NCBI GenBank assembly: GCA_902588745.1 | Contig: CACIQI010000006.1 | Coordinates: forward strand, 1 to 64,000 | Direction of reading: 5' to 3' | Source: an uncultured Alphaproteobacteria bacterium | GTDB lineage: Bacteria; Pseudomonadota; Alphaproteobacteria; HIMB59; GCA-002718135 | Length of the DNA: 64,000 bases | In this document: piece after piece, positions 1 to 9,330 of the stretch | Layout: every line of letters begins with the position of its first letter | How positions within the stretch are numbered: the stretch's first letter is position 1 | Notes under the pieces: model-generated | Seen by the model: only the letters and a program-made list of their open reading frames with translations | Database searches by the model: none | Told to the model about the DNA's origin: nothing | Program-made: the position numbers and the translations under genes

Positions 1-1
1 T

Positions 2-154
2 TGGAAAAAAATTTATAAAAAAATAATTACAAAATATCCATCAGTTAATTTTATAATTTTTAATAGAAAATATGATTTTAATAGTTGGATTTTTTCAAAA
101 AAAGGTTATTTCAAATTTAAACAAAATATTCCAGATCTGATAACAAAAATTTAA
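2..154 (+). CDS. C-terminal end of a truncated ORF, unknown function
   Basis: Open frame from the window edge (WKKIYKKIITKYPSVNF...IPDLITKI*) ending just before the ABC ATPase start; no domain recognised. Confidence 0.5.
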   Translation, partial: WKKIYKKIITKYPSVNFIIFNRKYDFNSWIFSKKGYFKFKQNIPDLITKI

Positions 155-157
155 ATT

Positions 158-1102
158 ATGAAGAATATACTTGAGATAAATAATGTAACTAAATTTTATA
201 AAAATTCAGTTAAAGCATTAGAAGATGTAAATCTCAATATTAAAGAAGGAGAAATATTTGCTCTACTTGGACCAAATGGTGCAGGAAAATCAACACTGAT
301 AAACTCAATTTGTGGAATAGTAAATTTCAATACAGGAACAATAAAAATTAATAATATGGATATTGTTAAAAATTATCGAACTACTAGAAAAATAACAGGT
401 ATTGTTCCTCAAGAATTAAATCTTGAATCTTTTGAAACTGTCTGGAACAATGTTAATTATTCTAGAGGTCTTTTTGGTAAGAAACCTGATCACAACTATA
501 TAGAAAAGCTTTTAAAACAACTATCTTTATGGGATAAAAAAGATAATAAAATTAAAGAACTATCGGGTGGAATGAAAAGAAGGGTTCTGATAGCTAAAGC
601 TTTATCTCACCAACCTAAATTATTATTTTTAGATGAACCAACAGCTAGTGTGGATGTGGAGTTACGCAAAGACATGTGGGATGTTGTTAAAAAATTAAAT
701 AAAGATGGAGTAACAATTATTTTAACAACACATTATATTGAAGAAGCGGAAGAGTTAAGTGATAGAGTGGCAGTTATAAACGATGGTAAAATAATTTTAG
801 TGGATGAAAAAGATAAATTAATTAAAAAACTTGGAGAAAAAACAATTAAAATTGAATTATTTGAATCTGTAGAAAATATAAATGGTAATTTATCAAAATA
901 TAATTTTACTTTAGATCAAACAAATAAAATAATCTCACATACCTATAATTTAAACTCAAACACAACTGATATTACTGAATTATTAAATGATGTAAAAAAA
1001 GATGGTTATAAAATAAAAGACATTAATACTGAGCAAAGTTCACTTGAAGAGATTTTCATTAAATTAATAAAGGAAAATAATAATGAATTGGTACGGAATT
1101 AA
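158..1102 (+). CDS. ABC-2 type exporter, ATP-binding protein
   Basis: Walker A GPNGAGKST, signature LSGGMKRR, Walker B LLFLDEPT. Confidence 0.95.
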   Translation: MKNILEINNVTKFYKNSVKALEDVNLNIKEGEIFALLGPNGAGKSTLINSICGIVNFNTGTIKINNMDIVKNYRTTRKITGIVPQELNLESFETVWNNVNYSRGLFGKKPDHNYIEKLLKQLSLWDKKDNKIKELSGGMKRRVLIAKALSHQPKLLFLDEPTASVDVELRKDMWDVVKKLNKDGVTIILTTHYIEEAEELSDRVAVINDGKIILVDEKDKLIKKLGEKTIKIELFESVENINGNLSKYNFTLDQTNKIISHTYNLNSNTTDITELLNDVKKDGYKIKDINTEQSSLEEIFIKLIKENNNELVRN

Positions 1103-1844
1103 AGCAATTTATATTCATGAAATGGAAAGGTTTAGAAGGACCTTATTTCAAAGTCTTGCCTCGCCAATAATTACAACTTCTCTTTACTTTGTAGTTTTTG
1201 GATCTGCAATTGGTTCAAGAATTACAGAGATAGATGGAATTAATTATGGCTCTTATATTGTACCGGGAATGATTATGTTAACTATCTTAACACAATCAAT
1301 TTCAAATGCTTCTTTTGCTTTTTATTTTCCAAGATTTACAAATACCATATATGAAATACTTGCAGCACCATTATCTTCATTTGAGATAGTACTTGGTTTT
1401 GTAGGAGCCGCAGCATCCAAATCTTTAATAATTGGATGTGTGATTATATTAACTGCTAATTTTTTTGTAGATGTAAGAATAGATCACCCTCTTCTAATGA
1501 TGTTTTTTTTAATTCTAACATCTATTACTTTTGCTTTATTTGGTTTTATAATTGGAATGTATGCAGAAGGTTTTGAAGGATTACAGATTATTCCAATTCT
1601 AATAATTACACCGTTAGTTTTTTTAGGAGGAAGTTTTTACTCTATTAATATGCTTCCAGAATTTTGGCAGAAAATATCATTACTTAATCCTGTTTTATAT
1701 TTAATAAGTGGTTTCAGATATAGTTTTTATGAAGTTTCTGATGTTTCATTACTTACAAGTACATTAACTATCCTAACAATTTTAATTGGATGCATAATAT
1801 TTATCACATATACATTTTCAAAAGGATATAGAATTAAAGATTAA
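1083..1844 (+). CDS. ABC-2 type transporter permease
   Basis: Six-TM ABC-2 permease pattern (YGSYIVPGMIMLTIL...), overlaps upstream ATPase gene. Confidence 0.9.
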   Translation: MNWYGIKAIYIHEMERFRRTLFQSLASPIITTSLYFVVFGSAIGSRITEIDGINYGSYIVPGMIMLTILTQSISNASFAFYFPRFTNTIYEILAAPLSSFEIVLGFVGAAASKSLIIGCVIILTANFFVDVRIDHPLLMMFFLILTSITFALFGFIIGMYAEGFEGLQIIPILIITPLVFLGGSFYSINMLPEFWQKISLLNPVLYLISGFRYSFYEVSDVSLLTSTLTILTILIGCIIFITYTFSKGYRIKD

Positions 1845-2639
1845 ATGATTCAAAAAAATATTAGTATTGAATTTCAGAATAATGGAGTTGTATTACTAAA
1901 AAGAATTATTGATCAAAAATGGATTGAAGAACTAAGAAAGGGTGTTGAGCATAATTTTCAAAACCCAAGTAAATATAAATGTGTTTATGAAGAAGTAAAT
2001 AATCAAGAGGTATTTTATGATGATTATTGTAATTGGCAAAGAATAAAAGAGTATAGAAATTTTATTTTTAATTCTAATATTGCGAAAATTGCTGGCTCAT
2101 TAATGAAATCTAAAAAAGTAAATTTATTCCATGAGCATGTTTTAATAAAAGAAAAAGGATCTAAAAAAAGAACACCGTGGCATCAAGATCAGGGGTATTA
2201 CTGTGTACAAGGAAGAGATAATGTAAGTATTTGGATACCACTTGATAAAATTGATATTAATTCATCAATGGAATTCATACTAGGCTCACATAAATGGAAT
2301 AAAATATTTTTACCTACAAAATTTAAAGGTTATGATTATGATCATAAAGATAAAGAATTTGAAAAAATTCCAGATATTGAAAATAATAGAAAAGACTATG
2401 AAATTATATCCTATGGATGTGAGCTAGGGGATGCCATAGCATTTAACTATGCAACAATTCATGCTGCATATGGTAATAATTCAAATAATAGAAGAAGAGC
2501 TTTTTCAGTTAGATTTACTGGTGATGACGCAAGATATATTAAGAGGAAAGGTGAAATGTCTCCCCCATTTCCAAATATTAATCTAAAAAACAATGAAGTT
2601 TTAGATAGCGAAACTTTTCCAGTCTTAATTTCTTCTTAA
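1845..2639 (+). CDS. Phytanoyl-CoA dioxygenase (PhyH) family protein
   Basis: HQDQGYY ... SMEFILGSHKW ... HAAYGNNSNNRRRAFSVRF motifs of PhyH Fe(II)/2OG oxygenases. Confidence 0.85.
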   Translation: MIQKNISIEFQNNGVVLLKRIIDQKWIEELRKGVEHNFQNPSKYKCVYEEVNNQEVFYDDYCNWQRIKEYRNFIFNSNIAKIAGSLMKSKKVNLFHEHVLIKEKGSKKRTPWHQDQGYYCVQGRDNVSIWIPLDKIDINSSMEFILGSHKWNKIFLPTKFKGYDYDHKDKEFEKIPDIENNRKDYEIISYGCELGDAIAFNYATIHAAYGNNSNNRRRAFSVRFTGDDARYIKRKGEMSPPFPNINLKNNEVLDSETFPVLISS

Positions 2640-3461
2640 GAAATATATTAATGGTAGAGTTGTTGCATACATTATTAAGCTATAAATAGCAGCAGGTATC
2701 AAATAAACAGTACTTGCAAAGAAAGTATTAGCTACAACAATTGCTAATGTTCCATTTTGTAACCCAACTTCCATCAACCAACATCTGAATGTTTCTTTTG
2801 AGGATTTAAAAGTATTAGATAATATATAAACAATGATCATCATTATAATATTTAAAAATAACATAACCAAACCTGCTTGAGCAAAGTAAGTAATAACATT
2901 TTCTCTTTGAGATAATATTGCTCCAATAAGAACTAAAACAAATAAAATTATTGATATATTTTTTGCTATTTTTTCGAATGAAGATAGTACTCCACTTAAT
3001 AAAACTCCAACGATAACTGGTATTGTAACAATTAAAAACATTTGTGATGCAACACTAAATAACGACTGCCCTTCATTAATGCTACCCATGTCAAGAACAC
3101 TTAATGATATCATTAATATTAATGGAACTGTAATTACGCATAAAATACTGTTTATTGCCGTTAAAGATATTGAAAGAGCAATATTTCCTTTTGCAAATGA
3201 TGTTAAAACATTACTGGTTACACCACCTGGTGCTGCTGCAAGAATCATCACTCCAATAGCTAGCTCTGGAGATAAAGGCCAAAACATAACAATTAATAAT
3301 GCAACTATTGGAAGAATAATAATTTGAAAAAATAATCCGATAAGAAAATCTCTTGGTTTAAAGAAAACTCTAGTAAAATCACTGAGACTTAAACCTAAAC
3401 CCAATGAAAACATAATGAAAGCTAAAGAAAGCGGAAGTATTACGTCAGTTACAATTCCCAT
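2625..3461 (-). CDS. Bile acid:sodium symporter (BASS) family transporter
   Basis: Multi-TM with AAAPGGVTSNVLTSFAKGNIALSISLTAINS motif. Confidence 0.9.
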   Translation of the reverse strand: MGIVTDVILPLSLAFIMFSLGLGLSLSDFTRVFFKPRDFLIGLFFQIIILPIVALLIVMFWPLSPELAIGVMILAAAPGGVTSNVLTSFAKGNIALSISLTAINSILCVITVPLILMISLSVLDMGSINEGQSLFSVASQMFLIVTIPVIVGVLLSGVLSSFEKIAKNISIILFVLVLIGAILSQRENVITYFAQAGLVMLFLNIIMMIIVYILSNTFKSSKETFRCWLMEVGLQNGTLAIVVANTFFASTVYLIPAAIYSLIMYATTLPLIYFLRRN

Positions 3462-3507
3462 TAAATTTATTTAACATTTGTTTGCTTATAAAAAAATATA
3501 AATTTAT

Positions 3508-3903
3508 TTAGATTTTTGATAATTGCAATTTATCAAGCATTTCAATAGGCATTTTTACTATTTTACCTTTATCATTTACAGGAGTTATTAAAATCTTCGA
3601 ATCAATTAATAAATTTTTTTCTCTAAATATAGACTGATTAAAAATTATTTTTACCTTTGAAATTTCATGAATTTTTGTTTCAACATCTAAGATATCTTCA
3701 AAATATGCAGGTAATTTAAAATCAATATCGATATGTTTAACTACATAGTAAAAATTAAGTGATTGGAGTAGGTTTTGATGATTATAACCCAATTTATATA
3801 AGAATTCTGACCTACCCCTCTCTAAATATTTTAAATAATTTGAATGATAAACTCTACCTGATGCATCGGTATCTTCATAGTAAACTTTAATTTTATAATT
3901 CAT
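3508..3903 (-). CDS. YbgC/4-hydroxybenzoyl-CoA thioesterase family acyl-CoA thioesterase
   Basis: VYYEDTDASGRVYHSNYLKYLERGRSEFL hotdog-fold motif. Confidence 0.9.
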   Translation of the reverse strand: MNYKIKVYYEDTDASGRVYHSNYLKYLERGRSEFLYKLGYNHQNLLQSLNFYYVVKHIDIDFKLPAYFEDILDVETKIHEISKVKIIFNQSIFREKNLLIDSKILITPVNDKGKIVKMPIEMLDKLQLSKI

Positions 3904-5017
3904 AATATTGATTTAGATAATTTTTTGACATTTCAGAAAGATTAAAACCGATACCTATTGATGAATTTAGTAAAAGATAACCATCTCTTATTTTGACGGC
4001 AGGTTTCAAAATATCAGTTCTTAGTGCATTTTCGTTAATATCGTATTCTAAAAAACCACTTTGATTAATTGCAGACATTAAATGTGCTGAAGTAATCAAA
4101 CCTACAGCACCACCTAAATAATGTAGATATAATTTATCAGTAACTATTTTATCTTTTAAACTTATTATTTGAGAAATACCTCCATATCTAGCAATATCTG
4201 GTTGTAAAAATTTAATTGAAGTATCATCATTTAATTTAACAAAGTTATTTATTTGAGTAATATTTTCACCAAAGGCTAAATTTTTATTATTATTTATTAA
4301 ATTAATAATTTCATTTAAAGAATTGTCGGCGCTAATTGGCTCTTCTAACCAATAATATCTGAATTGATTTAATGCTTTAATATTTGAGTTAACTTTATCT
4401 ATTTTCCAAGCTTGATTTACATCAATCATATAATCTTCAGAATCACTTAAAATTTTTTCAATTGATGCTAAACTTGAAATATCATCATTTAAATCATAAC
4501 CAATTTTTATTTTAAATTTTTTTATTCCTAATTTTCTTGCTTCACTAATTCTTTCTTGGTGTTCGTCTCTATTAATCCCACTAGCATAAACTTGAATCTT
4601 ATCTGGAGAATTAGTATTAATTAATTTGTTTAAAGGTATTTTTTTATTTTTTGAAAATAAATCCCAACAAGCACAATCTATTCCAGAAATAATATTACTA
4701 AAAGCTCCATAATCACCACTTTGAATTTTTATTGAATTAAATTTTTCATAAAAAAAATCATAAGGATCACTAGGCTTTTCAAAATTAAAATTTTTAAGTA
4801 AATTTACAAAATAATCTTTAAAAATTTCAAATCTATATCTACCAGCATGATTTGGGAAATTACACCATATTTCCCCAAATCCACTGTTGTCATTTTGATC
4901 AATTAATTCAACTATTAACGATGATCTAAAAGTCATTCTGCCAAATGAAGATAAAACTGGATTTTTATTCTTATACTTAAATAAATGAATTTTGATTTTA
5001 TTTACTGTAATCATCAA
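3893..5017 (-). CDS. Mandelate racemase/muconate lactonizing enzyme (enolase superfamily) protein
   Basis: KFKIKIG...DVNQAW...YWLEEP...GEN...QPD pattern. Confidence 0.85.
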   Translation of the reverse strand: MMITVNKIKIHLFKYKNKNPVLSSFGRMTFRSSLIVELIDQNDNSGFGEIWCNFPNHAGRYRFEIFKDYFVNLLKNFNFEKPSDPYDFFYEKFNSIKIQSGDYGAFSNIISGIDCACWDLFSKNKKIPLNKLINTNSPDKIQVYASGINRDEHQERISEARKLGIKKFKIKIGYDLNDDISSLASIEKILSDSEDYMIDVNQAWKIDKVNSNIKALNQFRYYWLEEPISADNSLNEIINLINNNKNLAFGENITQINNFVKLNDDTSIKFLQPDIARYGGISQIISLKDKIVTDKLYLHYLGGAVGLITSAHLMSAINQSGFLEYDINENALRTDILKPAVKIRDGYLLLNSSIGIGFNLSEMSKNYLNQYYEL

Positions 5018-5151
5018 ATTAGCAAATCATATATTGATTATCTTTTATCTACATAAACTATCAATAATTAACATAATTAAAATCATAAATTTTAAAGAGA
5101 AATCCTCGTTACATTGAAAAAAATGCAATAATCACTAAATAGCATTACTAA

Positions 5152-5727
5152 ATGACTGATTATTTAGACTCAATAATTCAAAGAGATCCAGCTGCAAGAA
5201 GCAAGCTAAGTATCGTGCTTACATACCCAGGAGTGAAGTCTGTTTTCTTTCATAGAATAGCAAACAATCTATGGAATTTAAATCTTTACACTCTAGCAAG
5301 AATAGTTTCCCAATTTAGTCGTTTTTTAACAGGGATTGAAATTCATCCAGCAGCTAAGATAGGTAAAAACCTATTTATTGATCATGGTATGGGAACTGTA
5401 ATTGGAGAAACAAGCATAATTGGAGATAATGTTACATTGTATCATGGTGTTACACTTGGAGGTATTAGTCCAGCAGAAAATTCCAATGATCAAAGAGATA
5501 CAAAAAGACATCCAACAATAGAGGATAATGTAATCATTGGATGTGGAGCAAGTATTCTTGGCCCAATTAATATTGGGAGTTGTGCAAGAGTTGGAGCTAA
5601 TACAGTAGTATTAAAAGATGTTCCCCCTTATGCAACAATGGTAGGAAACCCAGTTAAAAATATTAATATTAATAAGGATACTTCATTTAATCCATATGGT
5701 GTAAGAGATATTGATGATAACAAATAA
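5152..5727 (+). CDS. cysE: Serine O-acetyltransferase
   Basis: Left-handed beta helix, [25 protein letters not shown], followed by cysK. Confidence 0.9.
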   Translation: MTDYLDSIIQRDPAARSKLSIVLTYPGVKSVFFHRIANNLWNLNLYTLARIVSQFSRFLTGIEIHPAAKIGKNLFIDHGMGTVIGETSIIGDNVTLYHGVTLGGISPAENSNDQRDTKRHPTIEDNVIIGCGASILGPINIGSCARVGANTVVLKDVPPYATMVGNPVKNININKDTSFNPYGVRDIDDNK

Positions 5728-6712
5728 TGTTACTCAATTAATTGGTAACACCCCCCTAATAAAATTAAAATACCCTTCAGAAATTTCAGGTTGTGAAATA
5801 TACGGTAAAGCTGAATTTATGAATCCAGCTGGGTCAGTGAAAGATAGAACAGCACTTGGTATTATCGAGGATGCAGAAGAAAAAAAATTATTGGAACCAG
5901 GTGGAACTGTCGTTGAAGGTACTTTTGGGAATACAGGAATAGGCTTAGCATTAGTTTGTAATGCAAAAAATTATAATCTAGAAATTGTAATGCCTAACAT
6001 AACCGTCCAATCTAAAAGAGATATACTCAAAAATATGGGAGCAAAACTTCATTTAGTTGATGCAAAACCATATTCCGATCCTGGTAACTATCAAAAAGTC
6101 TCACAGCAATTAGCTAAAGATATTGAAAAACAAACAGGTAAAAAAACTTTTTGGGCTGGTCAATTTGAAAATTTAGCAAACTACAAATTTCATGAAAAAA
6201 CAACATCTGCAGAAATTTTTAAACAAACAGATGGTAAAATAGATGGTTTCACATGTGCAATTGGAACTGGAGGAACTTTAACTGGTGTTAGTGTTGGACT
6301 AAAATCAAAAAATAAAGAAATTATTATCGCTTGCACTGATTCACAAGGATCATCAATGTTTAATTATTTTACTAATGGTAAACCAGAAAAAAAAGGAATG
6401 GAATCAATTACAGAAGGTATTGGACAAGCTAGAGTAACAAAAAATTTAGAAAATTGTCTTGTAGACCAATCATTTTATGTTTCTGATCAAGAATGTATGG
6501 AAATGCTATTCAAAATTATGAAAACAGATGGATTATTTCTAGGATTAAGTTCTGGGGTCAATATATGTGGTGCAGTAAAACTGGCCAAATCAATAGGTAA
6601 AGGGAAAAAAATTGCGACAATACTTTGTGATGATGCAAATAAATATTATGATAAAATGTTTAATAAAGAATATTTGATTTCCAAAAATTTACCTTATGCC
6701 GATTGGATGTGA
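5711..6712 (+). CDS. cysK: Cysteine synthase A (PLP-dependent)
   Basis: [14 protein letters not shown] lysine motif, [21 protein letters not shown]; overlaps cysE. Confidence 0.9.
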   Translation: MMITNNVTQLIGNTPLIKLKYPSEISGCEIYGKAEFMNPAGSVKDRTALGIIEDAEEKKLLEPGGTVVEGTFGNTGIGLALVCNAKNYNLEIVMPNITVQSKRDILKNMGAKLHLVDAKPYSDPGNYQKVSQQLAKDIEKQTGKKTFWAGQFENLANYKFHEKTTSAEIFKQTDGKIDGFTCAIGTGGTLTGVSVGLKSKNKEIIIACTDSQGSSMFNYFTNGKPEKKGMESITEGIGQARVTKNLENCLVDQSFYVSDQECMEMLFKIMKTDGLFLGLSSGVNICGAVKLAKSIGKGKKIATILCDDANKYYDKMFNKEYLISKNLPYADWM

Positions 6713-6714
6713 TA

Positions 6715-7875
6715 ATGAAAACTAAAGATAAAAAATTTAATTCTAAAGTAATTCATTCAGGTCATGGCGCCGATGAAACTACGGGTGCAGTAATGCCTCC
6801 TATTCATCTTTCGTCGACTTTTAAGCAAAATTCTCCTGGTGACTTTACTTATGAGTATGCAAGAACAGGAAACCCAACAAGAGATATATTAGAAAAGTTA
6901 TTAGTTGAATTGGAAGATGGTAAATTTGCTTATGCTTTTAGCTCAGGTATGGCAGCAATTTCTGCATTATCAGATGCTTTAGGTAAAAATTATTCAATAA
7001 TTTGTAGCGATGATGTTTACGGCGGAACAAGAAGAATATTTGATAAAATTAAAACAGTGAATCAAGATGTGGAAGTAACATATGCCGATCTTAGTAAAGA
7101 AAATAATTGGCAAGGTCATCTAAAAGAAAATACGAAAATGATTTGGGTTGAGACACCCTCTAACCCATTACTAAAAATTATAGATATAAAAAAAATTAGA
7201 GAAAACTTAAAAGATGATAATATCATTATAGTCTGTGATAATACTTTTGCATCACCTTATAATCAGCAACCATTAAATTCTGGAGCCGATGTTGTTATAC
7301 ATTCGTCAACTAAATATCTTGGTGGGCATTCTGATATAATAGGAGGTGCATTAATTATAAATGATAATAAAATTTTAGCTGATAAAATTAAATATATTCA
7401 AAATGCAGTTGGTGCTGTTCCCAGTCCCTTCGATTGTTATTTACTTATTCGATCAATTAAGACACTTGCTGTAAGAATGGAGAGGCACAATAATAATGCC
7501 TTAGAAATTGCTAATTATTTATTAAAACATCCTAAAATTAAAAATGTATTTTACCCTGGACTAGAAAATAACCCAAGTTATGAAATTGCAAAAAAACAAA
7601 TGACTGGGTTTGGAGGAATATTATCAATTGAATTAATGGGTGATATTAATTCAGCAAAAAAATTTCTTGAAACAATTCAAATATTTACACTAGCAGAAAG
7701 TTTGGGCGGGGTTGAAAGTTTAATTGAGCATCCAGCTATAATGACACATGCATCAATAGATAAAAAAATTAGAGATGAATTAGGAATTTCTGATACCCTA
7801 ATAAGACTTTCAATTGGCATTGAAGATATTTCAGACTTAAAGAAATCTTTAGATGATGCTCTAAAGAATATTTAA
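6715..7875 (+). CDS. Trans-sulfuration PLP enzyme (cystathionine gamma-synthase/lyase type)
   Basis: HSSTKYLGGHSDIIGG PLP motif, SLGGVESLIEHPAIMTH; start set at the ATG at 6715 rather than the ORF-track start. Confidence 0.88.
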   Translation: MKTKDKKFNSKVIHSGHGADETTGAVMPPIHLSSTFKQNSPGDFTYEYARTGNPTRDILEKLLVELEDGKFAYAFSSGMAAISALSDALGKNYSIICSDDVYGGTRRIFDKIKTVNQDVEVTYADLSKENNWQGHLKENTKMIWVETPSNPLLKIIDIKKIRENLKDDNIIIVCDNTFASPYNQQPLNSGADVVIHSSTKYLGGHSDIIGGALIINDNKILADKIKYIQNAVGAVPSPFDCYLLIRSIKTLAVRMERHNNNALEIANYLLKHPKIKNVFYPGLENNPSYEIAKKQMTGFGGILSIELMGDINSAKKFLETIQIFTLAESLGGVESLIEHPAIMTHASIDKKIRDELGISDTLIRLSIGIEDISDLKKSLDDALKNI

Positions 7876-8252
7876 ATTATTTTTTTCAAATCAGGAGGTG
7901 AATAATTAGGACCCTTCATAACCTTACCAAATTCGTTATAAATTGGCTTGCCTTCCTCTGAAAGTTTACTCATATTACTTCGATGAACTTCGTTAAAACA
8001 TTGATCTAGATCTATACCAAAAGCAGCACCCGCACCGTATGTTACAACTAAAATATCAGTTAATGCATCAGCAACTTCTACGATATCATTATCATTAATT
8101 GCATCTTTTAACTCATTAAATTCTTCATCAATCAATTTTTTTCTTAATTCAACAATTTTATTTTCTGGAAATTCAGCACTAGTTTTTACTTCTTGACCAA
8201 AAGTTGTCATAAATTCTTTTACTTTTTCAAAATTTGTCATTTTATCTCCCAA
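7872..8252 (-). CDS. MazG-like / phosphoribosyl-ATP pyrophosphohydrolase-like NTP pyrophosphohydrolase
   Basis: EEFNELKDAINDNDIVEVADALTDILVVTYG all-alpha NTP-PPase motif; likely start at MTNFEK. Confidence 0.8.
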   Translation of the reverse strand: MGDKMTNFEKVKEFMTTFGQEVKTSAEFPENKIVELRKKLIDEEFNELKDAINDNDIVEVADALTDILVVTYGAGAAFGIDLDQCFNEVHRSNMSKLSEEGKPIYNEFGKVMKGPNYSPPDLKKII

Positions 8253-8258
8253 TAATAT

Positions 8259-9287
8259 TTATTTATAAAAAATATCGTTGTAAGTCACAACTATAAAGAG
8301 AAAAGATATTATTGTTATCCCCACAGCCAAATAAACTCTTGTAATAAACTCAGGAAGAGAGTTTGAAAAAATTCTTCTAATAATAAAATACATTATATGA
8401 CCACCATCTAAAAGAGGAATAGGAAGCAAATTAAATAACCCTACAAACAAAGAAATAATAATAAATAAAAATAGAACTCCCCTTATTTGATCTAGCATCA
8501 TTTGATCTGCATTTTTAACAATTCCTATAGGTCCAGCTAACTGATCTCCTAATGTATTTTCTTTATAAGATTGTTGAAGAAATGCAAAAGAAGCAGCATA
8601 ATATGTAGGTATAAATAAAGAAGAGTTTTTAATTGAATCAATTAAATTATACTTATCAATAATAGGATTTTGAGGTGAAGATATTCCGATAATGTACCTA
8701 TTTAATTCTTCATTAAATCTTAGATCAAAATTTTTTTCAATTATCTGATTATTTCTTTCTATTAAAATATTTATACTTTGGTTATTTGCAATTGCTTTTG
8801 GGATATCAGAAAACTCTTCAATACTAATATTATTTATTTCAAGTATTCTATCTCCTTCTCGAAGATCATTTTCAAATGCTGATGAATTTTCGCTAACTGA
8901 TCCAATAATCGGCATTAAACTAACAATTCCAAAAAAGAAAAATATGCAGAAAAGAGCAAACCACGCACTAAGAATATTAAAAATACTTCCTGCTAAAAGT
9001 ACTAATATTTTTTGAAAAAGTGTAAGGGATTGAAAGGATCCTTTTTCATCGTTAGGATTTGGAGAAAATATATTATCAAGACCTTTGATTTTTACATATC
9101 CACCCAATGGAATTGGAGATAATTTCCATGTAGTGCCATTTCTATCTGTAAATTTTAAAAGCGGTTTACCAAATCCAATTGAGAAATCAGTAACTTCAGC
9201 ATTAAATAATCTAGCAACTATATAATGACCATACTCATGTATTGCGACCAACACTAAAAAAACTAAAATAAGATTAATATAAATCAT
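8259..9287 (-). CDS. Site-2 protease family (M50, RseP-like) with PDZ domain
   Basis: HEYGHYIVA zinc motif, GDRILEINN PDZ, NLLPIPLLDGGHI. Confidence 0.9.
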   Translation of the reverse strand: MIYINLILVFLVLVAIHEYGHYIVARLFNAEVTDFSIGFGKPLLKFTDRNGTTWKLSPIPLGGYVKIKGLDNIFSPNPNDEKGSFQSLTLFQKILVLLAGSIFNILSAWFALFCIFFFFGIVSLMPIIGSVSENSSAFENDLREGDRILEINNISIEEFSDIPKAIANNQSINILIERNNQIIEKNFDLRFNEELNRYIIGISSPQNPIIDKYNLIDSIKNSSLFIPTYYAASFAFLQQSYKENTLGDQLAGPIGIVKNADQMMLDQIRGVLFLFIIISLFVGLFNLLPIPLLDGGHIMYFIIRRIFSNSLPEFITRVYLAVGITIISFLFIVVTYNDIFYK

Positions 9288-9330
9288 AATTATTATTAAA
9301 TAAATATTTTAAATAATTGATAAATAATAA

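Noticed and set aside
5018-5151. SAM-II/SAM-V-type riboswitch upstream of cysE
   Set aside because: No recognisable pseudoknot or conserved core; AT-rich promoter region only.
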